Below, in pieces: positions 1 through 11,064 of a DNA stretch of 64,000 bases. Source of the stretch: Manduca sexta (Eukaryota; Arthropoda; Insecta; Lepidoptera; Sphingidae). The notes under the pieces are model-generated. The model was not told the DNA's origin, did not search any database, and saw nothing but the letters and a program-made list of their open reading frames with translations. Every line of letters begins with the position of its first letter. Within the stretch, counting starts at the first letter, position 1. The DNA is taken from positions 7,006,001 through 7,070,000 of the forward strand of contig NC_051117.1 of NCBI RefSeq assembly GCF_014839805.1. The letters run 5' to 3'. Position numbers and translations under genes: made by a program.

Positions 1-250
1 ATTGAAAATATAAAAGGTACGTCATATAAATATGCCCACATACATAAATACGTACATACATACATACAAACGAACAAACAAACATAAATAATATTATATA
101 TATCTACAAATTATCTATACATAGTATTGTAAAACGAAACCTCTTTTCTGTCTGTCTAATGTTATCGATTTTCTCAAAATCTAAACCAGTTTGTGTATAT
201 CTATATCATTAATTATACCTACGTATAGTGTGTAAGGGTTAAAAATGTGT
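1..250. repeat. TACA/AAAC microsatellite and repeat remnant
   Basis: Positions 40-85 hold a degenerate (TACA)n then (AAAC)n microsatellite. Positions 145-190 (TCTGTCTGTC then TCGATTTTCTCAAAATCT) resemble the internal 'ATCGATTTTCTCAAAATCT' block at 46364-46382 and near 55091, a dispersed Helitron-like remnant. Confidence 0.5.
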
Positions 251-257
251 TAAAATA

Positions 258-390
258 AACTATTTTTCGTATTTTATCGCGGTTTTAATTATTTTAGTTG
301 TCTCTCGACGTTTCGAAGACTGCAGTCTTCATGGCCACGGGGGGACTGAGGTGTTGTTCATCCGCAAAGTCAAAATTACAATATCTACCT
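258..390. repeat. Foldback MITE, left arm and centre
   Basis: Member of a dispersed foldback family recognised by arms reading TTTTATCGCGGTTTTAAT and a centre with GACGTTTCGAAG, CAGTCTTCATGG and a CACGG-GGACT block. Only the left arm and centre are present. Other copies are near 2130, 5310, 10861, 23165, 27872, 44555, 47065 and 57055. Confidence 0.7.
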
Positions 391-578
391 ACATTTTACA
401 ATTATACAACTTTTTTTTTAGCTGTTGGTGATCCGATCTACGCAGAATGAGCTCACATTGTCTTGAAGTCTGGCAGCCGGTCTTTTGGGTTCCGATTGAA
501 TTAAATGTAGGACTGGATTAAATATGTGTTTTTGCATTCATTGTCGCACGAGCAAGGCCTCCTGATTAAGTGAGTTAC

Positions 579-835
579 ACCGCCCATATGACATGTGACT
601 ATAGGATTTCATTCATTGTTACAAAGTAGAAGGGGCACGCGGATTCAGGCTCTGCTAGGGTGACCACGCATCAGCATTTAATAACATCGTCTAGTACAAT
701 GCCCATATGACATGTAACTAGGATTTACTTATTTTCTGCCGCGATTCATCAATGATTACAAAGTAGTGAAGAGGCACGCGGATTCAGACTCTACTAGGGT
801 GACCACGCATCAGCATTTAATGACATTGTGTAGTA
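579..835. repeat. Imperfect tandem duplication (two units)
   Basis: Two adjacent units share CCCATATGACATGT, ATTACAAAGTAG, GGCACGCGGATTCAG and GGGTGACCACGCATCAGCAT. Unit 1 runs about 581-699 and unit 2 about 700-835; unit 2 has an extra segment with TTTTCTGCCGCGATTC. No coding potential seen. Confidence 0.75.
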
Positions 836-839
836 ATTA

Positions 840-1450
840 ATTTCTATATTTGTTATTAATGTTGCTTGTTGTTAATTAAGAAATACAAATGCGTCAGTAG
901 CTATCCTTACTTTTTTCGGTTTAATATTTCCTTTTTCATATCAAATCATATTTCTGACGCATTAAGATTTTAATAATTATTAAAACCGAAAGTACAAACG
1001 CAGTAGACTCGTAATGATAAAATAAATTCTACTTATAATAATCTGGCTGTTTAGGGGAGTACTAAGTTCAGCAATGGACTCCCAAAGGCTGAAGATCATG
1101 ACTATGGTGTTGGCTATCCTTTAAACTGATTGAAAATCCAGTCCTGATATTCTTGTATATTAAAAGTGTACCCCATTCCAATTTAGGATATAAAATAATA
1201 TAATGATATTTTTTTACAGTTTCTAAAAATATTTACAAGCGGACTTAAATAGGTATTCTCTCCCAGTTGATCTTAGAGTAACGCAGAGATATATTTTTAT
1301 TTCATCAACTTTTCATTTCCATTGCCGTATTTTACGGTGGTTCGCATCGCCATTGTACTGGACCTAGACTGGACAATCTTTATCCTTTAACGAGATTAAA
1401 TTTGTTTCGAACTTTATGTGATATAATATTTTCTTATATTTTTAACAAAA
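840..1450. other. No gene recognised
   Basis: AT-rich DNA without conserved coding frames; nothing specific identified apart from short A/T runs. Confidence 0.5.
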
Positions 1451-1452
1451 TA

Positions 1453-1736
1453 GCGGCGGTAGTCTAATTGTGAGTGGAACGGATTGCCGAGACGAATGCC
1501 CATAAGTTCAAAGCTAGCACCTCTGGCGTTTTTTAAAGTTTTGTGAATTATCGCTCGTTTTAACGATGAAAGAAAACATGGTGAGGAAACCTGCATACCT
1601 GAGAAGTTCTCTATAAGAATTTGTAGGATATGTAAACTCGTATCAGACCGCACTAGTCCAGCGTATTGGACTAAGGCCTAAACCCTCTCAGTAGTAGAGG
1701 AGACCCGTATCCAGCAGTGGGACAGTAGATGAATAT
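1453..1736 (+). repeat. tRNA-derived SINE family A, diverged full-length copy
   Basis: Starts with a tRNA-like head (GCGGTAGTCTAATTG, an A-box type sequence) and ends AGTAGTAGAGGAGACCCGTAT then GTGGGACAGTA and an ATT repeat tail. The family consensus visible in this window reads GCGATAGCCTAGTTGG at the head, GGTTCAAATCCC as B box, and a tail of ATAATACAGGGCTGATATT. Confidence 0.8.
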
Positions 1737-1769
1737 TATTATATTATTATTAATATTTTTTCTAACTCA

Positions 1770-1985
1770 CTAGCGCCCCGCCACGGATTCGCACAGGTAC
1801 CACAACATATATGCCTAATTTTTTTCTATTATACAAAGCATTAATGAATTATATACATAAACCTTCGTCTTGAATCACTCCGTCCATTGGTGAAAACCCT
1901 ATGAAAATCTGTTCGGTAGTTTTTATGTTTATCGTATTCAAACATACAGACCTGGCGGGGGACTTTGTTTAATAATATATTAAGA
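1770..1985 (-). mobile_element. Helitron-type element (Lep1-like), diverged
   Basis: On the minus strand it ends in a GC-rich hairpin followed by CTAG (plus strand CTAGCGCCCCGCC at 1770). The body contains AACCTTCGTCTTGAATCACTC and GACTTTGTTT, matching the better preserved copy at 36534-36729. Right boundary is approximate. Confidence 0.65.
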
Positions 1986-2127
1986 TTGTGTAATCCTAAT
2001 AAGAATTCATACAGTACTGTTTACGATATTATAATATATATTTTTAAAAAGTTGACACTGGCAGGTGCGCCACCCCGCCTTGCCTAGAGAGAAAAAAATA
2101 TATATTTCAGAAACATATTTACATTAA

Positions 2128-2275
2128 AATTAAACTATTTTTCGGATTTCGACAAAACTCCCGACGTTTCGAATACTTTTCAGCCTTCATGGTAAAATAT
2201 TAAAACCGCGATAAAATCCGAAAAATAGTTTAGTAATTAATGTCTAACATTCGCGTAAACATATTTATAATTAAT
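2128..2275. repeat. Foldback MITE with both arms
   Basis: Left arm ACTATTTTTCGGATTT, centre GACGTTTCGAAT and CAGCCTTCATGG, and right arm AAAACCGCGATAAAATCCG then AAAAATAGTTT form an inverted repeat, followed by GTCTAACATTCGCGTAAACA. Confidence 0.75.
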
Positions 2276-2279
2276 TTAA

Positions 2280-3075
2280 GTTATTCTCAACTCCGCTCAA
2301 CTATCAGTTGTCTGAAACAGCATTAAGTCGTCCATAAGGTCGATATTACACCAGAATAATAAACAATTACGATCAATACACATTCGTGTGTGACAAAAAT
2401 GCCAAATATGAAATGCAACTCGTGCGATAACTCGTTTTCCAATGGGCCGACACAATGAGAGCGATGAAAGTGGCCGAGGAAAAGTAGTGAAAATTATGGA
2501 GCACTTCCCGCGCCGCGTGCCGGCTCTCCGGTGAAATACTGGTGCGGACGGCACACACTTCCACGAGATATGTCGAGATATGTGCTTTTTAAAATTTATT
2601 GTTTAATAGGTGAAAAGATTTTGTCTCGAGCCAAATTAAAACTTTATATTATATCTATATTTTTATTATAATCTGTTCTTCGTTATGGGGGCCTAGGATC
2701 GACACACTATCATGCAAGCTTTGTTTTCAGAATGTGAGTAAACAAATTTGTGGAGATTTCATAGCAACTTTAAACAAACCACGAAGCGATTGTTTTCATA
2801 TCTCGAAAACAAATAATTCCATAATTTTGTACGCCAAAATATTATTTAAATTTTAATACACACTCTAAATAAATCATATTTAATAAATCCGAGATTTATA
2901 CGGAGCGTAATAATATACTGTTATTTCGATGTACACTATAAATTACTCTGCAATATTTCAGTTTATTACGTGCAGGTGCACTTGCCGCCTTAATAGTCAT
3001 ATAACAAATTGAGACTGTAATCGTTTTGTGTTTTGTCTCATTAACAAATCATATTTGAACTTTAAAAAAACAAGA
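2280..3075. other. No gene recognised; short GC-rich patch
   Basis: 2510-2540 is a small CpG-rich patch (CCGCGCCGCGTGCCGG). Overlapping short frames on the minus strand have no family signature. The rest is AT-rich. Confidence 0.45.
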
Positions 3076-3077
3076 CA

Positions 3078-3275
3078 GCAGTGGCGGTGGATGAAATTTT
3101 TCAAAAGGAACCCATCATATATTAATATAGGTACTAATATGCATAAATGTTGTCTGCAAATCGTTCTAATGATAATTACATAAATTACGAAAAAGAAGCC
3201 AGCTGGAATAAGGTCATATGGACTCTTCAAAGAAAAGCCAGCAGCAATCGGGTCATACAGACCCTTCGCCACTAC
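3078..3275. repeat. Dispersed repeat, GTACTAATATGCATAAATG family
   Basis: Shares TAGGTACTAATATGCATAAATG, CAAATCGTTCTAATGATAAT and GAAGCCAGC blocks with copies at 17790-17955 and 36820-36968, and reverse copies at 52895-52960 and 55620-56105. Confidence 0.7.
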
Positions 3276-4015
3276 AAAACAGACTGTAGAGTGTAGACCG
3301 ATATTTATTTTATCTATTGAACGTATTTTTAGTAAGACTAACAATAGCTTAGCTTCTCCCGGTATGCTCAGACCTACAACGCATTAATCACGTGTAATCA
3401 CATTAACACATAATTCTCATGATGTGTGCCGCGCAACGGTAACGATGATGCCGATGATACGATACGCGGGTGATTTACCGTTCCGTTTCATATGGGTTTT
3501 TAGACTGAACGGTATAAGCCGGATCAATTATGATTTGCTGTCATAGTTTGCAAATTATTCTTATCTAATGTACAAACCTTTTTTGTTATTTTTTTTAATT
3601 TGTCTGGCAGGATTATAATATGTATGTCAGAAAGTGGAAAAAAGCAATAGTACTTTTGAAAACAGTTTTTATGATACTTCGTTTGTTCGTTAAAGTATCT
3701 ATTTAAAAAATTAGGTGTAGTTTTTACAGAATAAAAAATTACACTATTTAAATTTGGAATATCCACACAATATTTTGAATATGGAACAAATATTAGACAA
3801 TAGATGACATCTCTTTTGAATAATATGATAATACAAATTTTAGATACCCTTCCTCGTGAGATATTGGTTATTATATCATTACCAATATTTCCGGAACATT
3901 CCAGATCTTTAGCACGGATATCACTTTGAATCTCTCTTCCACGTCCATCTTTGGTTCTAAGATTCAACATCCAAATTCTAGACTCTTCTACGTACAAGCG
4001 GTGCATTGATTGAAC
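3276..4015. other. No conserved gene; 165-residue minus frame unassigned
   Basis: An open frame on the minus strand (3524-4021) runs 165 codons and overlaps the heat-shock-element cluster. It has no recognisable domain, signal peptide or repeat, its composition (I, F, Y, N, K rich) tracks the AT-rich DNA, and its start is not supported by context. I treat it as chance but record it as the longest unexplained frame in the first 9 kb. Confidence 0.3.
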
Positions 4016-4019
4016 TTCC

Positions 4020-4337
4020 ACGAATGTTCTAGAACACTAAACGCGTCTTCAGTCGGTGCAAAGAAAGTATCACGAATTGACTGACATAGTACCTCAATTT
4101 CCGTCGTTTTTTAACATTCATCCTCCTAGCTTTCGATTCAACTACGAATCTTCTAGAACAACACACTTGCGCCAACGAGTGTCAAAATTAAACCTTAATT
4201 TCCTCCACGTTGCATCCTGCATAACATCAAAATCCAACCCCGAAATTCTAAACAGTCAGTGCAAAGAAAACGTCTAAAATAATCAAGACTATTTTAATTT
4301 AATCCACGCCCATCCAGCCTCTAAATCTTCTAGAACT
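4020..4337. promoter_or_regulatory. Cluster of heat-shock-element-like sites
   Basis: Three sites with the HSF pentamer pattern: GAAtgTTCtaGAA at 4022-4034, GAAtcTTCtaGAA at 4146-4158 and TTCtaGAA at 4328-4335. The first two are perfect three-pentamer elements. They sit in a degenerate repeat that also duplicates CAGT[CG]GGTGCAAAGAAA-like text (4051-4066 and 4253-4268). No gene with a matching start was found downstream on either strand. Confidence 0.6.
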
Positions 4338-4339
4338 GC

Positions 4340-4500
4340 AATGAAGGCGGTGGATGGAAAGTGTCACGCGCACGCGCACGTAACCTGACGACGGCGCGGG
4401 CGACCTGGTTGCAATCACCTTTCGCTGTACTTTCACCGGGCGGCCTACTTCCCTCGCCGTGACCCTGAACTTAACTTTGGGCCTTGCAAACAATACGTGT
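4340..4500. other. CpG-rich patch
   Basis: GC-rich stretch with repeated CGCGCACGCGCACG then ACGGCGCGGGCGACC, distinct from surrounding AT-rich DNA and abutting the heat-shock-element cluster. It could be a promoter-proximal region; no transcript start or coding exon is visible. Confidence 0.35.
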
Positions 4501-4959
4501 GAATTTTGGATTTTTTATGAATGGCTGGTGTAGGTTTGTGAAATATTTTAACTATTTTAATTACTGAATAATTGGCTGTTAAGTATAAATTCTAAGTCTT
4601 AATACCGGTGATGAGAGGTGAATTTTCCGTTGAACATAATTGTTCGACACTGGAGTTTACATAAATGATATTCTCCTGTTCCCTGGAGATGTAATATTTA
4701 GTGTGGAAGTGAAGTTGTGTGCTATTTACTTCTAGGTACTCCTTTGAAGTTAAGATATTTTATGTGTATAGGTTCTGTTCAAAAGAGAAGTTAATATAGA
4801 TTGATCGAAACATATTTTAATAGCAATGTAGGACTCGTCTTTTGATTAAATACTTCTTCATGATTCAATAACATCACCTTATTACATAAAAGTTCAAATA
4901 AGTTACGGAGTATGAATTTGCGCATTTGCCCAACCCATGAACATATCAGGCGTAAAGGT

Positions 4960-5035
4960 TTAATTTCTACACACGCCTTTGAACCCCGAAGGCGTAGACA
5001 GAGGAGCAACTGGTACACTCTTATTTCGCCGTATG
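4960..5035 (-). repeat. SINE family B fragment
   Basis: CCCCGAAGGCGTAGACAGAGG then AGCAACTGGTACACTC and TTCGCCGT match the 3' part of the family B SINE (CCCCGAAGGGGTATGCAGAG at 58580), truncated on both sides. Confidence 0.55.
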
Positions 5036-5139
5036 TATATTCACCGTACTACAACTACGATACTACGACGTAGCATGTAATTTCTAAAGAAATTTAAATA
5101 CACGATGCCCTTTCTAAACTGCATAAAGTCCTACGGTTT

Positions 5140-5161
5140 GTGACGTCATCGATGACGTCAC
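5140..5161. promoter_or_regulatory. Perfect 22-bp palindrome with two CRE/ATF sites
   Basis: Two TGACGTCA octamers (5141-5148 and 5153-5160) flank a central TCGA, making a perfectly symmetric sequence from GTGACGTCATC to its mirror. TGACGTCA is the consensus CREB/ATF site. No adjacent gene was recognised, so function is inference. Confidence 0.55.
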
Positions 5162-5309
5162 GATCCTCTCTCCGGACCAAGGCTTCATTATTCAAGCCCA
5201 CGCATGAGGATGAATAATATTAAGCATACAATGATGCTGCATGACTTTATTCAAATAAATTAACTAGGTTTTACTCATGACTGCAAGAACGATATTCCAG
5301 GACATCTGA

Positions 5310-5440
5310 AGGTACAGGATCCGACGTTTTAAAGCCTTCATGGTCACGGAGCGGACAAGAAAATTATAATATAAAACCGCGATAAAATTGAAAAAGATAT
5401 ATTTTTATCTATGTCTAACATTTCTGTAAACATATTAAAA
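5310..5440. repeat. Foldback MITE remnant
   Basis: CGACGTTTTAAAGCCTTCATGG, TCACGGAGCGGAC, then AAAACCGCGATAAAATTG and TGTCTAACATTTCTGTAAACA identify the same foldback family as at 2128-2275. Confidence 0.65.
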
Positions 5441-6890
5441 AATATTATGATTTTCCAAGTTTAAAGTTGGAATATATTTTGGATAAAAAGAAGTTATCGG
5501 AGGATGTATCTATCTGCCTAATTTCATCCAAAACGGTTCAGAATTTTTAACGTTCTTTAACATTCATCGAAACATCTTTATTATTATTTTTTTATTTTTA
5601 TAATGAGGTACAGTGACCGAGGAAAGCCTGGTTCTTAACAGGTACACGATCCATGGATTTAGTATTTTTAATGTGTTGTAGTGCAAAAATATACTTCTAT
5701 TATTATACTACTAAGTATCTTTTTTATAATGTATAATAGATATGTTGCAATCAAATATTTTTTTAAAATTAAACGAACCTTCAAAGATTCCGATATTATT
5801 TGTAAAAAGTTTTAACTCCTATGTAGGGTATGGTTGAGATTTTTTTGTTTTATATCCTTTTCAGTTACATAAATAGAATATTGCAAATCATGTGGGCAAA
5901 TGGCCAAATCAAATTACTCATTTTGCATAAACTGGTTTATAAACATTCGCATTAAACTACATCACTAGGTAACCTCAGTGATTAATATTACTAATCTGAA
6001 CTTAAACTTGATCGAAATATGAAAAACAAAACGATTTTGTCTTTGAATAATAAAAAACGTTAATTTAGATTTCGGTGCTATAAGTAACACTTCGTGTTGT
6101 TTTTAAGGAGTTATAGAGAAAAAGGTTATTATTAAAAAAAAATAATTACATCAGACGCTGTACATTTAATGTAATGTTATATTGTATTAACAGTTGTCAT
6201 GTCAGGTTATTTGTTTACTTTATAACAATTATAACGCAAACTTTGTCTTAATTTAATTAAATTTTAAAAACTCTACGCTTGAATCTATAACACTAACATC
6301 TCATCTCATTACAAAAGCATAAACAACATGAATACTATTCTCACATGACCTCTATGATACAAATTATCTATGCTCAAAATGGCGTCACGAACACCGCTCA
6401 AATCACAAAGGCGGGAATAAGAGCTGGCGGATGTCCCAGTTCCCCGTCCCGTTAGCGAGAGAAAGTGCCATAGAGACGCTGCACACACTATGCAAATTAT
6501 GCAATTAACCGCCAACTGCCCGTAACAAGCGACCGCCGAGTGTCCATCTAACGCGACATGATTGCATTTTTAATTACAATTTTAAAAACAAAACAAATAA
6601 TATTTCGATTATTACCTTTCTAATCGATAAGATCTGTTTTTGATTCGAAGTGTCATCTAATTACAATTGCTACAGAATGTCTTATCAATATTTTCACTTA
6701 ATTAATTAGAATTAGATTCTTAATTCATACACATTTGGCATTAAAAATAACAGGAAACTGATTATACTCCATGGAAACATCCAAAAGAGATCAGCTATCA
6801 GTTACATCATTTCTCTACAGCGAGTTACAGTTATGCGACTCGATTCCGAGAAGCAGAACGCAGCTTTCGAACAGCGTCTAACAAGAATGA
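5441..6890. other. No gene recognised
   Basis: AT-rich sequence. 5600-5700 (GTGACCGAGGAAAG ... TGTGTTGTAGTGCAAAA) is a reverse-oriented relative of 22390-22490, so a dispersed repeat. 6380-6540 is moderately GC-rich with no conserved frame. Confidence 0.45.
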
Positions 6891-6899
6891 TCTAACGTG

Positions 6900-7190
6900 A
6901 CAAAGCGAAAAAATGATGCCACCCGCCATATTGCTGTAATGTCTGCCACAAAAAAACTAACGGAATAAAAATACCTAACCGCCGCGCGGAGAAAGGCTTT
7001 CGATTGCCCCACATATCACCGCACGCGAATCGGTCCGCGACTTCAAAACGACGGAACACGGCGCCGCTATTTTCAAATAAACAAACGACTTTATTTCGAT
7101 CGGCGAACTGTCAAAGTCTTTTGGCGGGAAATTTGACGTATTCCACGCTTCGTAATTTAAACGCAATACGCGTCATGTACCCATCTCTTT
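6900..7190. promoter_or_regulatory. CpG-rich island with E2F-like site
   Basis: Contains many CpGs (AACCGCCGCGCGGAG, CGGAACACGGCGCCGC) and TTTTGGCGGGAAATTTG at about 7119-7135, a match to the E2F/DP consensus TTTGGCGGGAA. This resembles a housekeeping promoter, but no first coding exon was identified either side. Confidence 0.3.
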
Positions 7191-8570
7191 TTAACTCTTA
7201 CAAATAATATAGCAGTCACGCTCTCGCATCGACATTGAAAAAGAAAGCACTGGATTTTTTTGTCGTCCATTTTACTCAAGAGTATGTCGAAGAAAGCAAG
7301 CTAACTGCATGTGTGTAATATTAGAAAGGTTGGTTTTGTGCCGGTTGCATCGCATTAAAGATGGTTGCATAAGAAAATTGCATTTCCCCAGTGCTCTGTG
7401 CATGGGGGAAATTGTATTTTCTCCTTTGAATAATCGCTTGATAATTGGCATTCTCCGAAACTCTCATAATTGTGTACATAATACACGGTAATCTTAATAA
7501 GTTGCATCATTAGCGGTGTGAACTTTATTATCTTGTTGAAAATGTGGAAAGAAAGTTTATTGGAATACTTTGAATAATTATCGAAGCCCTAAAACTAATG
7601 GGTGTGCTTCGATTCTACGAATAAAATTCTATTTATTTAATGTGTTAGTGTGAAATTAAAGGCACGGTGGTTAAGTTAATTAGCGAAATAAGTCTTATCT
7701 ACATTCATTATATTTTAACGTAGAGTCGGGGCTCAACATGTAACATATTTTTCAAACTTATAAAACAATATAGATTGGCTAGATATTGAACAATAACCTC
7801 TTCTAGGCCAATCCAATCCGGGTACATCGTGTAGCAAAATCCCCAATTTTAAAGTATTTGGAAAACAAACCTCCAGGTCCAGAGGCTCTATATTATACGA
7901 TCCCACTTGATCAAATAAGCGAATTAGCAAAAAAATATATTTAAGTAAATAATATTTAATCTATAAAAGATAACACCTGGAATAATGATAGATTAAGCTT
8001 GTGAGATGATATATTTTGTATCATATGTAACTAGATCATAATATACAGAGGTCTGTGGGGATATAAGGGCCGGCTGGTCGCAAGAATCGGAAGTTATAAA
8101 CACTACGTATTAAACGAATTAAGGAAAACACACACTCTTTGACTCTCAAATTGATGAAGGCAATTGAAAATAAAACTCTGATCAATTAAAACAGTAATTA
8201 ATCATCCTATTCGGTAAGAGAGTTTTAGAGGGGATAAGACAAAACTATGCAAAAAGAGAATGAATTGAACATTACAAAATTGACCACTCTATCAAAAATG
8301 TCAAAAGGATTGCGCGTCTTAAACCTGTCCTTTTTTGTTATTGTAACAATATGCTCATAATAGGAAAATATTGGCCGCACATTCATTTTATCTCTCTCAC
8401 ACTAAATCTCTACAATGACCCTATCGTATCTAGTTACTTGAGAAACTATCAGCTTCATGTACACGAATTATTGAAAAGAATACAGTCTATGCGTCATGAA
8501 ATAATATTAATTTGACAAATACCTAATAATAATTATAATGGGACGGCACTATCCATTCAATCTCTTTATT
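7191..8570. other. No gene recognised
   Basis: AT-rich intergenic DNA with only short unconserved frames. Confidence 0.45.
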
Positions 8571-8627
8571 TATATCAATACGCAGATTAGTTTAATAACA
8601 ATTTCAAACCGTTGTAATTCCCGCCAT

Positions 8628-8778
8628 TTTTAATAAGCAATCCCAACCGCTTTTTTCGATCTATCTCAAAAATCGACCAATCAGAACAAAGTATTTTGAC
8701 ATGCGTTCAAATCAGTTTTTTTGATTGGTTCATTCTCGCAATCGGACTGAAGAATGAGATTAGGATTGTTCATTAAAA
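8628..8778. repeat. Possible MITE with 15-bp inverted ends
   Basis: TTTAATAAGCAATCC on the left is matched 13 of 15 by the reverse complement of GGATTGTTCATTAAA on the right, with AACCGCTTT text near both ends. Size about 150 bp. Confidence 0.45.
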
Positions 8779-10855
8779 CCGCTTTAAATGTTTGCATTGC
8801 ACCGACGTCTAGATAATTGTAAAACTTTCTTTGCGCTTCGACGAAATACACTGTAGCAGCGTCATTGCATCTTAATTGGATGCTATTTCATATTTCCTCC
8901 GGTATAGTAGAATAAACAATTGTGTTTATAAGTTGATTTGGTAATAACTTCTGGTTGTAACACTGTTGCTGAGTTGTGATTTGTAGTAAAAGGCTTTTAC
9001 GCGACTATAAGGCGAGAGTTTGCTGCTCTTTACGGCGGTTTAAATAAAACATTCTATAATACATTCCTGAGGAGTCATCCCAAATTATTTTTTGTTTTCT
9101 GCGTATACTTAAATTTAATGGATTTAGCCCAGCGTCATCAACGTGAATACAATTGAATAAAAGATCAGTAAATAACCCGCCTGAAGATGCTAGCACGGCC
9201 ATTAAAAACATCAACATGGCTGAATATTTTAATTAATTAGTCTATGACACTGGTCAGCTCTCGATGCCTTCCTATTAAATGCAATGCACTTCAAACCGGA
9301 ATAGAAGAATGCCGGCCCACTATTGAGTACAGGCAGAACTGTCACATGCTTGGGACTTCCACCAGCACTACCCCCTCAATCTAAAATTACTTTCACGGTG
9401 CTGCCTTAAATCTCCTTTTAACTTCTTTCCAATCTCCTCGATGATACAGAAACAGTATAACAACTGAGAGTGGGGAGCTACGTACCAAATAGATAGCGAC
9501 ACCTTCCCCCATCCGGGACCCTTGTCCGGAACCACTGTAAAACTAAGTACATATATAATAAGAAATAATTCGCGAAATATTTGGAAAAAGAACATAAAAC
9601 ATAATATTATTCTATAATCATAACAATGACAGTACTTATGTAGCGTGTAGAGAAACGTAAGCCGCCATTTTGTGCACGGATCCGAGCGGACATTATCTGG
9701 AGCGAATTTTTGGGCCGCGTCACACTTTGCGGCTAACGGCATGCGACGAAGAAAGTTTGTTTTCGACCGGCTTCGAGAAGTGGCTTCAGTTGACAGACTT
9801 CTTGAGACGGTGATGGAATGGCTGTTTTGTATGTATACCATTCTCTTTGATGAAAAGTACCTATTCAGAAACAAGGAAGAGCTAAACTCTGAAGGTTGGT
9901 TCGATTGGGAATGTTTTTATAAATAATTCAATTCTATTATTTTATAAATCTTAGCTTGCAGGAGACCGTCTATAATATGCCTTTAAGCATTATCTCTGCC
10001 CCTATTTAAGTAGATAAGTACTTATTATGTTTTAAAGGATGACTTTTAGAGCTCAAATTCAAATAGGCAAACGATATAGAAATATTTAGTTTAGCAATTT
10101 ATATAATATTATTGTTGCTACATTTTACCAAACCCTTTCAAAGAGGAAACTTTTATAAACTAAAATGATCTCTATAAAACAATATTTAAGACTTTAAACG
10201 AACTTCTCAAGTAACTCCCATTAAAGAAGTAGAAAAGTCAATAAATGGAGAAGTCTAGTTTTTTTTATGACATTACTATTGAAATAATAAACTTACTTTT
10301 TTATATACTTATAATTGTAGTGCTTGTACTTTTTGTGCACAGTTTAACAGTTTTATTATATCGAAAACTGTACGTAACAATATCTATATAATAGGTTAAA
10401 AAACATTCGTAAATAAAGATTCGGATTATAAAAAAAAAACTAATTATTATTTATTATAATTATTTTTTCTTCTGCCTGTAACAAATGCAACATCCAAAAG
10501 AGGTTATGTTGAAAAACATTCAGCCAAAATACATCACCGTTAAAAATATCCAACCTCTTTAAGTAATGTTACCTCCGTGACACAATATTACCATATTTAC
10601 GCATAATGTAACGCAAAGGAGTAACGGTGTATGTAATCGCCTCAGAACTGTGTTTTTAGGTTATTGTCAATGAAAATTATGTAGAAAGCGGTTTCGACAT
10701 GACTCAACTCTGCTATTTTATAAACAAACATAGCGTATTTTATCTGAGGTATTTTATACGTATTGTTTGCTTTGCATTACACTATTAATAAAGAAATTAT
10801 TTGAGATTGTAGGAGTTAATAAAATTAAAACTTAACATCCCATTGATTTCTTATG
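8779..10855. other. No gene recognised
   Basis: Mostly AT-rich. A moderately GC stretch at 9655-9800 (GCCGCCATTTTGTGCACGG) lies in an 84-codon plus frame and opposite a 168-codon minus frame (9368-9874); neither has a family signature. GCCGCCAT matches a Pho/YY1-type core, which is weak evidence on its own. Confidence 0.4.
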
Positions 10856-10860
10856 ATTAC

Positions 10861-10918
10861 GCGAATGTTAGACACTAAAATAAAAAGTTTTTTCACATTT
10901 TATCGCGATTTTTTATAT
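10861..10918. repeat. Foldback MITE arm
   Basis: CGCGAATGTTAGACAC then TTTTATCGCGATTTTT is one arm of the foldback family, reverse orientation; the centre and other arm are missing. Confidence 0.55.
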
Positions 10919-10928
10919 GATGTATGTA

Positions 10929-11026
10929 TGATATATATTCTCCCGGTATATTTTTTTTTGTTTATTAGTATTTTTTGAGTTAATTTTTTATGAGTTAGTC
11001 GATCACGTGTTTTTAGCTAGTATATA
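10929..11026 (+). repeat. Direct repeat bracketing transposon block (left copy)
   Basis: TGATATATATTCTCCCG, TTATTAGTATTTTTTGAGTTA and CGATCACGTGTTTTTAGCTAG recur in the same orientation at 14424-14518. Together the pair brackets the Helitron/RTE block. Confidence 0.7.
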
Positions 11027-11064
11027 AAATAAATAAAAATAAAAAGCCTTTTATTTCTTGCTCA

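Noticed and set aside
4299..4493. 64-codon minus-strand frame in the CpG patch
   Set aside because: Arg-rich translation simply reflects CpG-rich DNA; no family match.
9368..9874. 168-codon minus-strand frame
   Set aside because: No domain or motif, no plausible start context, and its composition changes along its length; treated as chance.
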